Assembly: GCA_037783415.1 (NCBI GenBank)
Contig: JAZGTN010000064.1
Span: forward strand, 3,521,001 to 3,585,000
DNA from: Leptasterias polaris
Lineage: Eukaryota > Echinodermata > Asteroidea > Forcipulatida > Asteriidae
DNA length: 64,000 bases
Reading direction: 5' to 3'
This document shows positions 1 to 11,843 of the stretch, one piece after another. Position 1 is the first letter of the stretch. Each line of letters begins with the position of its first letter. The position numbers and the translations under genes were made by a program. The notes under the pieces were generated by a model, which worked only from the letters and a program-made list of their open reading frames with translations, was not told the DNA's origin and made no database searches.

Positions 1-303
1 ATAGAGACGACTGTTTACACTGCATTTTCCCAATATTTTGCTTTAAAATGATGAACACATTTCTATCTATGTCATGAATGACATCTTTAAAAGCAATACC
101 GGGGGAAATGTTTTTAATCTAGGGCAAAAATACAACTAAAATCAGCAAAACGGTATCCGTTTTTAACGTACGTGTATGAGCTCCCGTATCTGTTGTCAAC
201 GCGCACGCAAAACACGGAAGCCACGGTTACGCGTCACGTGAACACACAAAGTGTCGACGTATCCGTATCCGTATCTTTATCCGTAGCCTTGCGAAACCTC
301 TCT
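1..303. mobile_element. Right part of intronic MITE (copy A)
   Basis: This is the right-hand part of the inverted-repeat element that lies whole at 23547-24155 and 52802-53410. It ends with the same arm, rich in GTATCCGTATC, followed by GCGAAACCTCTCT. The left end is outside the window. It lies in the intron before receptor exon 2 at 777. Confidence 0.7.
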
Positions 304-776
304 ATTATTGATACAATTACCTAATGATATTACACAAGCTGATTGTTATTCATTTCAGATTGTTTAGATTCTTTATTTTATTTTATCGATCGCATCAAAA
401 CTTTTTCACTAATTGTTGTTTTCTATTTTGGGGGAAAATTTCAAGTTTAAATTGTTTAGTTTGCAAACCAGCTGCTATAGATGTTCATAAAAAATATGAA
501 GTTCGAAATGATCAGATATCTTGAAATGCTCCTAATTTATTCATGGAAATGCTATTTTTTTCTCAAATGAAAACATCCACCTAAATGTTTATTTAGAATA
601 ATACATAGTCAATTACTCCGATCTAATGCTCTGTTTTTATGACTGCGGGATTACAAAAAATATATAAAATTCACAGAACTCGGGAAAATACTGAATATAC
701 ATTGCTTAGCAAAAAGCACACGTAACGAACAATTTTGATCTAGCTTTTACAATGAATTATTCCCTTTTTGTACAAG

Positions 777-1295
777 ATTGTGATCAGCTTTATTGGAGCA
801 CTCACAAGCCCGAGTACACCCGAGAAACAGTACTTCATCCCCCCTACCGGCTACATTGAAACGTTTTGCAAATTCGGTTACGGTTTCCTGGTATCGACAA
901 TCTACAACCTGCTGTTGATCCTGGCTTGCTGCTTCTTCGCATTCAAGGCCCGCCGGGTACCAAGCAACTACAACGAGTCCAAATTCATCGCTTTAAGTGT
1001 TTACTCCACGCTGGTATTTGGCATGGCAGCGGTGCCTGTCTACATTACCGCTGTGTACACACTACAGAAGGTAGCAACGTTCTGTCTTGCATTAATCCTG
1101 AACGCATTCTTGACGCTCGTTTGCGTCTATCTGCCCAAACTGTACGCCATACGGTTTGATGTCAAGGTAGAACTGTGCGAGTGGAAGGCGAGCACGTCTG
1201 TGTCGGCCGTGGTTTCTAGCACAGTACCGACATCCCAGCAGAGGAACCTGGTCAACCCAACGGCAGGCCCTGCGTCCTCTGCTGCCGGTATGTAA
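777..1295 (+). CDS. Class C GPCR (mGluR-like), exon 2 only, copy A
   Basis: This is the last coding exon of a metabotropic-glutamate-like receptor whose exon 1 lies left of the window. The acceptor is TTTTTGTACAAG before 777; the frame is phase 0 as in copy B. It encodes the end of TM4 through TM7: the second extracellular loop cysteine (FCKFGYGF), the family motif FKARRVPSNYNESKFIA before TM6, and PKLYAIRF after TM7. A Ser/Thr/Ala-rich tail of about 40 residues ends at TAA 1293-1295. The tail also contains G|GTATGT, a good splice-donor match that overlaps the stop codon, so a further exon cannot be excluded. It differs from copies B and C by a few substitutions (STIYN versus STVYN, LVCVY versus LFCVY). 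Plasma-membrane location is inferred from the family. Confidence 0.85.
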   Translation: MVISFIGALTSPSTPEKQYFIPPTGYIETFCKFGYGFLVSTIYNLLLILACCFFAFKARRVPSNYNESKFIALSVYSTLVFGMAAVPVYITAVYTLQKVATFCLALILNAFLTLVCVYLPKLYAIRFDVKVELCEWKASTSVSAVVSSTVPTSQQRNLVNPTAGPASSAAGM

Positions 1296-1938
1296 ACTGA
1301 AGATATCAGATCTGTCATGACCAAATTTAAATACGAGAGTGCACCCCACCATATAAACTCCCATAGCTTACAGTGCAAAATGCTAAAATAATAACAAATA
1401 ATTATCAAATACTTAAAAGTCTCGAAGCTTTCTACAGAAAGGGAAAGTTATTCAATTCTCCGTTCACAATTGGGCAACATGTTTACACACTAGGCTCCTA
1501 CCCATTTTCTTTGTCCTTCAAATATTTTAAAATGCAAAAATGGAATATTTTGAGGGTCTACAAAATATTACCGAGGTCGACGCTCTGTTTTCTCCTTATT
1601 TAGTGGGGTGCACCCTGTAACCCACGCTGTGGTTAAGTATTCATAATATCGATCCAAATATTAGCACTTCATGTTATCAACTTTATTTATTGTTGTTAGG
1701 GTTTAAGCATAGCTAAATCTTGACACGAGGTCATGATCCACACTTAATACGCACATTATTATTGTTAACAAACACAACATCGACTTATGTGAATCGTATG
1801 AAACACATTTTTAATCACTGGTTTTAAAGTTGTTCTTTCATAGAGTAATTGTTTTTCATTTAACAATCTCGTATTTTGTGAGTCTCATTCAGTGTCAGCG
1901 AAGAGGCTTCAGCAGTCGGTATTTGCACTCAAGTAGAA
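1296..1938. other. Intergenic, downstream of receptor copy A
   Basis: AT-rich non-coding DNA. It is homologous to 25141-25930 and 54396-55200 but clearly more diverged from those two than they are from each other, which marks copy A as the product of an older duplication. I see no gene. Confidence 0.6.
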
Positions 1939-2100
1939 TAGACCGATCCATTAAGCCCCGCCTCCTTACGAGTTGACCAATCACAGCCGCGAAACCCGAT
2001 CACCATTAGTGCAAAGATCACCAAACGGCTCAAATGGTGATCAGATTTCGCGGTTGTGATTGGTCAATGAGAAATGGGCGTGGCTTAATGGATCGGTGTA
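1939..2100. mobile_element. Hairpin MITE, first copy
   Basis: A 162-bp element with terminal inverted repeats TAGACCGATCCATTAAGCC and GGCTTAATGGATCGGTGTA. The interior is also self-complementary (TGACCAATCACAGCCGCGAA pairing with TTCGCGGTTGTGATTGGTCA), so the whole unit can fold into a hairpin. It is absent from the matching positions near 25.93 kb and 55.2 kb. No coding capacity. Confidence 0.85.
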
Positions 2101-2171
2101 TTATATAAAGAGAAAGAATTCAGACTTTACAATAATCGCATTTTGTGCTTGTTTTGATTCTTCTGGGGGTA

Positions 2172-3042
2172 ATAGACTGTGCAAGTCTCGCGCGTATCCG
2201 AACGAGAAAACACGTCAAACGAAGAACATTTTTATTTCTGAAATCAAATCTTTGTTTTAAATTATATCTCATGACTAAATCTGAACAACAAAAATAAATC
2301 ATTACAATTTTATGAAATCAGTTTTTTGCAAAAATACACACAAGTGTGTTAATTATTATTGGAAAACAATTAAAACTCTGGGACAAGGATGCTTATTTGA
2401 TGTTAACTTTTTAGAAACCCCTTACGCGGATTCATGATGGTCAAACGGGTTTCAAATTTACCCGTATGGCATTTTAAAGAGGATGCTGACGCCTAAACAA
2501 CCATAGACTGCAATGAAAATGGTTCGCTTTGCAATACACCGATCCATTAAGCCACGCCCATTTCTCATTGACCAATCACAACCGCGAAATCTGATCACCA
2601 TTTGAGCCGTTGGTGATCTTTGCACTAATGGTGATCGGGTTTCGCGGCTGTGGTTGGTCAACTCGTAAGGAGGCGGGGCTTAATGGATCGGTCTATTACA
2701 GCATCTGGTGATTATAATCGCGCATCCAAAACGAGCGTTTACATAGGTTTTATGATCGGAGGCGAGCACAATTTTTTTTTTTTTTTTTTGCAATATAAAA
2801 CCGGAAGCTGAGGTCAAGTTTAATACTCGGGTTTTCTTCGTTATATTGTTGAATGGGTTTTACTTTCATATTGTGTTATCACTTATTATTACATCCTAAC
2901 AACATGTATAATTTTCTAGGTCATAAACTACGTTAAACTAAAATAATTGACGAAACAAAATCTCGCCCACGTAAAACTCCATAATGGTTGGGACCACTAT
3001 GGTCCTGGAAGTTCGAATGCGCGCGAGACTTGCACAGTCTAT
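2172..3042. mobile_element. 871-bp inverted-repeat element with a nested MITE
   Basis: The ends are inverted repeats of about 32 bp (starting ATAGACTGTGCAAGTCTCGC at 2172, its complement ending at 3042) with two mismatches. The homologous sites in copies B and C (near 26.02 kb and 55.27 kb) lack it. A second hairpin MITE (2535-2695) is nested inside, and a poly-T tract lies at about 2772. No transposase ORF is visible, so it is non-autonomous. The target duplication is not clear, and the superfamily is unknown. Confidence 0.75.
2535..2695. mobile_element. Hairpin MITE, second copy, inverted
   Basis: The same element as 1939-2100 in opposite orientation (TACACCGATCCATTAAGCC at the left, GGCTTAATGGATCGGTCTA at the right). 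It is nested inside the 871-bp element 2172-3042. Confidence 0.85.
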
Positions 3043-4229
3043 AAGAAATGAGCTGGAAGCTATTTTCCTATCGCTCATTTTGCACCTGACTGCTTCAATC
3101 ACACTAATAGTATAATTATACTGTGTTGTGTCGTGTTGTCGTTTTACCTAAGACTGAATAGGGGTCGATATAGGAGACAGATAAACATTTTGGAAGTATT
3201 AGAACTGTTAATAATAAATCGTCAAACAATATAATAGTGGTGTAATTTAAAATTTTGAACGAGAAATTCATTATTTTGAGTAATAATACTTGAACAGCAT
3301 AACAACATAATCATTAAAAGAAACCTCAAACTTTGACTGGCGTTTTGTTAGGACCTAAACTGCATAGAAAATCAAAATCTTCACTGTTTTAAGTTAAGTA
3401 AATAGTTAATGCCTTACTCACAATTTGTTTAGTGTATTTTAATCGCCGTTTGGAAGATCACTCGGTGCTAGCGCAATGATATAAACAGTATCAGAGTGCC
3501 GATTTTAGTATTAATTAAAACCTTAGAAATTAGTATTGTATATGATAACAAAGATGAGTCCTAGTAGGCCTAATTGTTAACGATTTTATTTTGCGGCTCA
3601 AAAGAATACAAATTATTTCCTAACATAATTGTTCAGTTGAAATCTCGGTTTGGTAGAAACAGCAGCAGAGGAACGGTTTTTGTAAAGTTCGGGGCAAAGT
3701 CTTAATTATTAAAACCACTTTCAGGTGCCACTAAAATTGCCCACCTTATTACTAAAAGGGAATCAGTTTGATAACAAAAAATCATTTACTTGCTGTAGAC
3801 CAAACTTCTTTAATTGTTCTACTCTAACTCACACTATAACTATAAATTTAATAGTATGTTACGAAAGGTTTGCCAGGGTAATTTCAAAAAAAATTCATTC
3901 AATTTAACATCCTGCTCATTCTATTGTGTTGGGACATTAATGCTCCGTTGGATAAGCTTTCAACAGCCATAGGGAGTAATTTAAAGTTTAGCATTCACTG
4001 GTCAAATAAGATCATTCAAATTCATTAGGTTTCGAAGATCATTCAATTTCACAAAATACAACAGCAAGAGGCTGGTGAACAATTCAATTTCTCTAGTGTT
4101 GAAATAGGCATTGTTAGAATGTAATCTTGATTATCTGTGAATGAAGTAAAGTGTCTGAATCGAGCCTGAATGAGAAGAATGAACTCATAATGTGCACGAA
4201 AACGAAGTTGATTGCAATTAGTAGCTTAA
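3043..4229. other. Intergenic spacer
   Basis: AT-rich non-coding DNA. About 200 bp at 3150-3360 has no counterpart in copies B and C. From about 3420 it aligns closely with 26.2 kb onward. I see no gene or RNA. Confidence 0.5.
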
Positions 4230-4733
4230 TTAAGCTGCAGAAGACACACAACTCAGCTGCCCGTCTTGTTGTGCAAGCAAGCAGGTTGGCCTCCATCACT
4301 CCAATACTAAAAGAATTACACTGGCTGCCCATCAATGAGAGAATCGCATACAAGGTTCTGTTGCTGACCTACAAGTTAGTCTTTGTCCGGTTTAGCTCCT
4401 GAATATTTATCATGTCATATCAAACATTTTGTTCCTGGAAGAGTCGGCCTTCGATCATCAACAGATATGAGACTGGTAGAGTTAAGAACTAATAGACCAT
4501 GGGGGACAGGGCCTTTGCGTCAGCAGCCCCTCATCTTTGGAATTCTTTACCATTGTCATTGAGGTCATGCTCCAACATACCAGCATTTAAGAGACAACTA
4601 AAAACACATTTGATGGCCATAGCATTTAAATAGTTACTTAAAGTTATTTGTTTTTCAATGTAAAGATTTCTTGTAGGCATTTTTAATGGATTATGTGCGC
4701 CCTATAATGTACATTATTATTATTATTATTAAT
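4230..4733 (+). mobile_element. LINE 3' fragment
   Basis: The translation QKTHNSAARLVVQ...ITPILKELHWLPINERI.YKVLLLTYK is the C-terminal end of the reverse-transcriptase polyprotein of CR1/L2-like non-LTR retrotransposons. It is followed by a 3' tail of ATT repeats. The fragment is truncated at its 5' end. Receptor copy C retains the empty site (GTAGCTTAAAGGGAACC near 56270), so this insertion is present only in the A-type spacer and was copied to 27021-27524. Confidence 0.85.
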
Positions 4734-7189
4734 AAAGGGAACCCTAGTTTGACGGAATTAGAAAAACATGCGTAAATTTATGTTCGTGTTAAGGAAACTT
4801 AATTTATGTTTACTGAAAATGATCGGGGAAACCACCAGCTTGCGGACGTCATGCATAAACAAGGATAATTATTTCCTCGTATAACCTAATTCATTTTCTT
4901 GTATGACACGAACCCCGTTTTCTGCTGTTATTGTTTTAGACCTGTTCATTGGACTATTAAAACAATAAGTTAGTTTAATTTTAAATCTGTAATCACGGTC
5001 CTGTTTCTTTGTTTGTTTGGGGGTTTTTTACATTGTGGCGCGTGCACACAGGATGACCTTTTAGCTTCAATGGTTTTAGCGTGGCGAATAGCTTTCCACA
5101 TTATATTACTTGTGTATGTTTGAACCATAGAGGGCGTTGTACTGCGCTACCATAACGAAATGGTGTTTTTGTGACACCAACCACGCTAGGAGGCGTTATT
5201 GATAGTGCTTACTCAGCTATCTTGGTTGTAATTTTGAATGACAATTATTTTTGTGAGTGGTGACTTCGGCTTTCATGAAGGCGTAAACAGGACTGACACA
5301 GTGACAGCATTCTTCACAAGCACAAATGAGATGAGGAAAATTGTATGTTATGACTACGGGTTTTACACCATGCAGCATCTTAAAGGTACGAGGTTGAAAT
5401 TGTTTCCCCTTTCAATTTAAATGTTAACAATGAGTTTAAATGAAACGTTTTAGAGTAGATTCGGAATGTCATTTTCTGGTGGCGAAATAATCTTCAGGCA
5501 GGGATCGAGGATAAAGATTTCCTTGTCCGCAGGACCTCGGTTACATTAATTGGCCGTTTGTATTGCCGTGTTCGTAAGGTAGACACTAAAGGGTAATCTG
5601 TAGACGCAACCCTGCTTGACATCCCCGTTTCATCATAGAGTTATGTACCACTGTATGGGTTCCATTTTATTGAGAAAACAGTTACCTTTTACCATTAGAG
5701 TCAGCCAGTATTCACTGCAGCCAACATGCATGACATGGCCGCTGTAATATGTCAAGTCTTATACCGGTACTACAGACAACGAAGAAATTCCTCTTCCATT
5801 GTATGTTTTGTTTGCAATATTGACTTAATCTTGATGCATTGCTCCATGCATTCAGTGAAAATTTCCCTGACTATTGAGTACAGTGCCACAATGGCACCTC
5901 AGCACTTTGAAAAGTTCAAGGGAAGGTGGTGTCAACTCCGCAGCAGTTATCAAGACAAGTTATCAAAGAACAAAATCTGCACAGCAAATTCAATACACAC
6001 TTCGTTTTACTGCAACAAACATACATGTGTACACATTTCTTCTGAAAGCGCCCTCTTTTGAATCAACCTCGTCCATTCCATGTTAATGTTAGCAATAACG
6101 TCCCTTCTTGTGCTAGTTTTTCAAAGGTAGAAAAATATGTCGCGTTTGAAAATAGTAAAGTGTGGTGTAAACCTCCCGGAAGATTCTGTGGACTGCTTTT
6201 AGAGATAGAGTCCCTTCGTCCGATAAGGGGGTGGTTGGGGGGGGGGGGGGGGGGGGGTCTGGGGGAGTCCTCCTCATCGAATCTGAGCTTGGGTTCAATT
6301 TAGACTCGAGAACAGTCATGACTCCAAGACCGGTCTCGAGTTCTCCAATTAAAAAAATAATAATAATATCCCATCAACCTGTGAAAATGTCGTCAAGCTG
6401 AACCCTTATTCAGCTGGCAAAATTAGTTATAAAATTCATTAAGCCTGCTAAATTGCTATGAAGTTGGTACGCTGATGTGTTGAGAAAATTGCATTTGCAT
6501 TTCAAGTAAGCAAAATGTATTTGAAAAAATTAGAAATCAACTTTAAAAAGTCAAACATTCATCTTAATCAAACATACACCTTGGCACTGACGATAGAGGC
6601 TAAAGTTAGCCTTATCACCTAGTCATAGGAAGGTCATTAATACGTAAACCATATTATTTAAAGACCGATAAAGTTGTGGGCACGTATATGAATCAGACTA
6701 GATTTTCGGTAACGTCAACTCTTTTGTGACTTTGTGTGGTTCTGATAACATTTAATGGTTTATTCTTCTGCCATTAGCTCTGCTTCGGCTTACTTTTCTG
6801 CTCTTCGAAAACACGTAAGTTATTCTGACTAAATTGTTTTTCAACAGACGCAAGCAACAACTTAAAAAAGCTACCGTTTACTAGACATTTTTTCCCATCA
6901 CCACTGTCGTGTTCACTAAAACAAGAAATCGTTTTTACATCGTTATTTGGGTATTACATAGCAACTTTCTGAAAAAATACTGCTGCATATGCAAAGCTAG
7001 AAATCGGTGCTCATTGAAAAATATTTTCAACAGCCTTTTAATGTGTACCCTTTTAATAGCAAAACAATTCCCAAATTATGTGCCACAAAATCGTACTAGC
7101 GAAGACAAATATGCACACCGTTGTGTGTTTCATTACTGGGAGAGTTGATAAAAAGGGTGTTTTTGTGGATCGAGTGAATAATGTAAGTT
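4734..7189. other. Long intergenic spacer
   Basis: No coding exon is convincing here. The sequence matches 27525-29980 almost exactly and 56280-57608 with many small indels. A 21-base G tract at 6237-6257 is the main length difference (14 G at 29035-29048). The short open frames at 5238, 5726 and 6909 are not supported by splice sites or domain similarity and do not stay open in copy C. Confidence 0.5.
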
Positions 7190-7500
7190 AAAGGGGATAC
7201 ATTTTGTGTATCCCTTGATCCTCGTAACTAACCGGCAAAGATAAGAGGATAGATATTCTATCCCTTCTTCCCCCAACACAGCCGAAAAGAGAAGGGGGTA
7301 TTATTAGGCCTATATAGTTTTGGGTTTTTTTTGGCCATTGTTCCTCAAACCCAGCTGAAAAGAGGAGAGTATAAATTGTTTATCCTTTGTTCCTCAAACC
7401 CAGCTAAAAATGGAAGGGGGAACGTTTGTTTTATCCCTTGTCCCTCAATTCCAGCTGAAACGAGATCTATTATCATTTTTTCCTAAAATCCATACTGTCT
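7190..7500. repeat. Degenerate ~55-60 bp tandem repeat
   Basis: About five imperfect units of the type CTCAAACCCAGCTGAAAAG followed by a T-rich stretch and TATCCCTT. The same array in unit 2 (29985-30262) has a small internal deletion. Confidence 0.7.
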
Positions 7501-7798
7501 TCTTGTTTAATTTTATCGGTGTTTTCTGATTACCAAAAATGCAATTAAAAATGAACCTGTTTTAGATGCATTAACAAATAATGTCATTAAACCGCGCTTG
7601 GCCCAGACTATACAGTAACGAGTCGGTCTATTATTGAAATCTAATAAGTCATTTTGCCCGATATGGGGCAGAGAGTATCCCCCACTAAAATCCTCTGCAG
7701 AATACCTGAGATTCCAAACGGAAAAGATTGCATTGTCATGGTTCGTGACAAGCTTTTGTATAGCAATCTCCAGATGGACAAAGTCTTGTACCATTGTG

Positions 7799-8179
7799 GC
7801 GTGTCGTGGCCGAGCGGTCTAGGTCACCGGACCTAAGCTCTGGTGTTTTCAGCAGCAGAGTGTGGGTTCGATACCCGGTCATGACACTTGTGCCCCTGAG
7901 CAAGGCACTTAACCATAATTGCTTCGAAAAAGTTGGGAAGGTAGTCCATTCTGTTCTACCAGACAGGCTCCTAGTGGATGATACCCATGCCTACATCCTT
8001 AAGGACTGTGAAGGGGCCCGGGTAACCCTGTTTCAGCCCCAGGAGTAGGAGGCAACGTGCCCCTGGTGTCAATTGATTTGGGTCGATGGCCCAAATCAGT
8101 TATGTGTAGCCCTCACCTTGAGTGGCCGTCCGTGGCCTTGTGAGTTGGGCGACATCTCATAAAAAAAATAAAATAAAAA
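7799..8179 (+). mobile_element. tRNA-derived SINE with target duplication
   Basis: The 5' head is tRNA-like with a polymerase III A box (TGGCCGAGCGG) and B box (GGTTCGATACC). It is followed by the conserved SINE body (CCCCTGAGCAAGGCACTTAACC) and an A-rich tail. Flanks are the direct repeats ATTGTG at 7793-7798 and 8180-8185. The empty site is preserved in unit 2 (ACCATTGTGCCATACCC near 30553), so this insertion postdates the duplication and is the clearest recent SINE insertion in the window. Confidence 0.95.
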
Positions 8180-8224
8180 ATTGTGCCATACCCATTCATT
8201 CAGAATTGCGTATGGGCGTTGGCC

Positions 8225-8641
8225 GTCTGTGCGGCCCCTTAACGTAGCCCGAGCCCTAAATGTCGCCCGACCTAAATGTCAGTGTTGGAGGTCTCGGCCG
8301 AGGTCTCGGTCTCCCCCTCGGACTGTAGGTCTCCCCCTCCCCCTCGGTCTCGGACTGCAAGGTCTCGGTCTCGGTCTCGGACTTTGAGGTCTTGACTCCA
8401 ACACTGCTAAATGTAGCCCCAAACCTGTACCTTAATGTCGCCACGACCTAAATGAAGCCCCAAACTTGTACCTAAATGTCGCCCCGACCTAAATTTAGCC
8501 CAAAACTTGTACCTAAATGTCGCCCTGATCAAAATGTAGCCCCAAACCTGTACCTAAATGTCGCCCCGACCTAAATTTAGCCCAAAACTTGTACCTAAAT
8601 GTCGCCCTGATCAAAACGTAGCCCCAAACCTGTACCTAAAT
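8225..8641. repeat. GC-rich simple repeat plus 41-bp minisatellite, short allele
   Basis: A GGTCTC/TCTCGG-rich block (8288-8395) lies within copies of CCTAAATGTCGCC..GACCTAAATG.AGCCCCAAACTTGTA, about 40-41 bp per unit, roughly five units. Unit 2 has a much longer array at 30615-31275. A short inverse-orientation segment of the same motif lies at 19245-19360. Confidence 0.85.
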
Positions 8642-11489
8642 GTAGTCCGGCAGCCAAAGGGGTGAACCATGTTTTGTTGGATATATAATGTTTTTTTGCA
8701 GATTCCACACAAGAAGGTCATACTGTTTAAGAATCTGAGTGATGACCCCTCCTCAGGGTTGGGCAATTTTTTATATCGATTATTTAATGATTTTATCGAT
8801 ATTTATCAATACCTATGGTGTAAACATAACCAATACAAGCGTGTAACCCCCAAAATGGCATTAAAAACATACAATTAGCTTACCAAGAAGTAGTATGTAA
8901 AAAAAAAAATTAAAAAAATTGGGCGAAAGAGGGTGTAGGGTGCTGAAGGGGCGTGGCTAGTGGGAGGAGGCGGTAACTGTATCCAAACACACATGCTATT
9001 AGAAAACTAAGTACATTTATTTATGATAGAGTTTCTTGTAATAAATCTTTGAAAGAGATTTGTACATTAATGTATTTAAGGATGATAGATGATGGATGGG
9101 GTACGATCCATCAAGGGGCGTGGCCAAGGTAGTATTCTTCAAATCCAACCTGCGTATTTGTACGACTAAAGAAACCCTGAAGTAAAAAATGTACCCTCTT
9201 CTACATTGATTTCTGTGGAGATAGAGTTGCATTTTGGGAGAAAGTGGGGGAGGGGGAGTCCAGCACCAAGAAATTAAATGCCTCTTCATTCTCGACAAAT
9301 CCTTTAATGTTGAACCTATCTAATAATGACCTACATTTTGGTGCTATTCCATCCAGTGATGCTGTATCTGATGACCTGTTGTTATTTGAAAATTGTATTT
9401 GTGACAATTCAATAATAATATTATAATAATAATAATGTTATGATATAGGGGATGTGGTGAGAAAATTGTTCAACAAAAATGTTGTGACGTTTTTTGACCG
9501 TGTGGGTCGGTAGTGAACTGGGGGAGGGGGAGGGAGGGGGACGTTCGAGATTAAGAATAATTTTTCAGATCCATTGGGTAGCAATAGAGAGCTTTCGGAA
9601 GTCATCATGTTTGCTTCCTCATCAGTTGCATATTGGTCGATATAAAGAATCAGGCAAATCTCTTTGTACATCTTAAAAAGATGTAGGGTTAGGACAGTAG
9701 TGTATGCCTATAGGAAATAAAGATATATCGCTGGGTATGTTTGTGTTCATGAGTAACAGGCGTTTATCCGTTTTTGGACTTTTCAAAGTAAGACAATCAA
9801 ACCTCATGAGTTTTGTAATTCATATGAATTATTTGAGGGAGAATGATGATCAATGTTGTTTAAAAGCAATGAACACGCAGATCGTAAAAGTATCACATCG
9901 TATGAAACCAGAAGTAAAACAAAACTCCAAAACATCTCTCGTGTTCACGACAACCTAAAACCGGACAATGGGTTATATCACAGGTAATCAACAAATTATT
10001 GCCTCTTATTCAGAGCGACCACAGACTTTTTCAGAAATATTTTTGGATCCACCTTTCTTTGAAGACAACAAAGGATAAACGCCTTGTGACTCCTAAAAAC
10101 AAACATACCCGGACACCCACGTTTATTCTGTTATTTCCCATACACTTGTTGCAACCCCACATCTTTTAAAAATGTACAGAGATTTGCCCGATTCTTTTAA
10201 TCGACCCACATGCAACAGATGAGGAAGCGTACAAAGAATCTGAAAAAAACCCTCCCCCCCCCCCCCCCCCCCCCCATCACTACTGACCCGCACAGTCAAA
10301 AGGGTCACAGAATTTCGGTTTAACTATTTCCCGACCACTTCCCTGTTATAAAATAACACAAGTGGAGGTAGCCCAGCACAGTTACCATAAATTGGATTTG
10401 TTTTGTCACAAAAACAATTTTCAAGTTACAAGTTACAGATACAGTGTCAATGGATGGGACAGTATCAACATTATTTTATTATCATTAGCATCTCCGTTGC
10501 TTCTTTGGCTGACTGGGTCCCTGTAGCTCCGTTTGTTTTGCTTACCGTTTAAGTTGTTGCGAAAACCAAAACCCTACATCCTCTCCGGTCTGGAGGATGG
10601 AGGTTTCAGATTATCAGGTTATGTAAGGATACAATTGTGTCCTGATCCATGTGATGGAAATGTAATTTACTAAAACTCCTTTCTAAGTCCTTATAATACA
10701 CGGCAGGTCTCAATGTGATTTATAATAATACAATTATTTCATTTGTCACGTCAGACCAGGTTACTGATAATTTATGTAACCGGTCTTTATAAATCCAAAC
10801 TTATTGCAAATAATGCTGAAAATCTGGCTCTGTAAATAAGTCACAATACTTGTTATATGAATGTAATGCTATATCTTTGGAAGTTCGTGTTAAAATATAG
10901 CTGCTAAACAATATTTACCCTTATGCCCTATATTAAACAGTCGAATGTTCAGCGAGACAGTTATAATCATGTGGCTAATTCTCTCCACGTGTCCCGTTCT
11001 TTACATCAGCGTGTACCCAGACTCTATCAAATAATATTTCACAAATTGCACCAGAATGGTACCAGTCTGATAAGTGTCAAGCTACTGCAGGCTCTTTCTA
11101 CAACTTGAAATTATTTGGAAATATTCTTTTCTTTAAAAATATGTTTTTAAACATATTTGGAAAGTATAAACAATGTTTTAGTACAAATGTTTTTGTGTAC
11201 GATTTAAAGTGATGCAAATAATATGTTTTGTACTTGCAATATTTCAATTAACTTTAAAGTTACATAAAAAGCAAACAGCGCCACCAATAGTTAGCCTGAT
11301 ATCATGACTATTCTGGATTATAAAATTGGAGGAATATTCCGCCTATATCTCGAATTGCCCAAACTTCACAGGGTGTCATCATGCAGATTCTGTTTGTACA
11401 AGGTCTACTGAACATAAATCAGTCAAAACCTGTTATATATCCTCCGCTGCAAGGTTCAGGTAAAAAGTGCCTTTTGGCTGCCGGACTAC
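8642..11489. mobile_element. 2.85-kb inverted-repeat element, unit 1 only
   Basis: The ends are GTAGTCCGGCAGCCAAAGG (8642) and CCTTTTGGCTGCCGGACTAC (ending 11489), inverted repeats of about 19 bp. A TA flank may be the target duplication (TA|GTCC...GGAC|TA). Unit 2 runs directly from the minisatellite to GACCTTTAAGTTGAGCG without it. The interior holds a large inverted repeat (9488-9720 against 10123-10320) and no recognisable transposase, so it looks like a non-autonomous DNA element or a composite. Superfamily unknown. Confidence 0.75.
9488..10320. repeat. Internal inverted repeat within the 2.85-kb element
   Basis: The arms 9488-9720 and 10123-10320 are reverse complements with mismatches, for example TTTTGACCGTGTGGGTC against GACCCGCACAGTCAAAAGG, and GAGGAAG..ATGCAAC pairs across the loop. 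A G-rich block in the left arm faces a C tract of more than 20 in the right arm. The loop is about 400 bp. Confidence 0.8.
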
Positions 11490-11737
11490 GACCTTTAAGT
11501 TGAGCGATTGAAATGCCAACCCTGATTTCCTTTTAAATTGTTTTGAAGACCGGACCTGTTTGCGACTTTACCCAAAGTAGAGTGCACATTTTAAATAAAC
11601 ACTTTTGTACTCATCTGAATTAAGAGATTTCAAAATATTTTATTTTAATAACAGCGAAGTGACTTACAGCAAAGTAACTTACAAAAAGGAACAAAGTTAA
11701 CATAAGAAAGCTTTTTGCTTGTGAGCGACTGATTGAT

Positions 11738-11745
11738 TGAGCGAC

Positions 11746-11806
<61 letters not shown>

Positions 11807-11843
11807 TGATTTGATTTGATTTGATTGATTGATTGATTGATTG
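11738..11843. repeat. TGAT tetranucleotide microsatellite, unit 1
   Basis: A (TGAT)n run with a TTTGAT-type interruption. The matching array in unit 2 (31522-31663) is uninterrupted and longer, and is directly followed by an inserted DIRS-like fragment. Confidence 0.95.

Noticed and set aside
1289..1295. GTATGT at the receptor stop codon as a certain splice donor
   Set aside because: The match is good in all three copies but no downstream exon could be identified, so the TAA is taken as the end.
4151..4402. Open frame conserved at 26942-27193
   Set aside because: The conserved part is a LINE reverse-transcriptase tail, and the conservation reflects segmental duplication only.
7799..7885. 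Functional tRNA gene
   Set aside because: Although the A and B boxes are good, the sequence is followed by a SINE body and flanked by target duplications, and the arms do not fold into a standard cloverleaf by eye.
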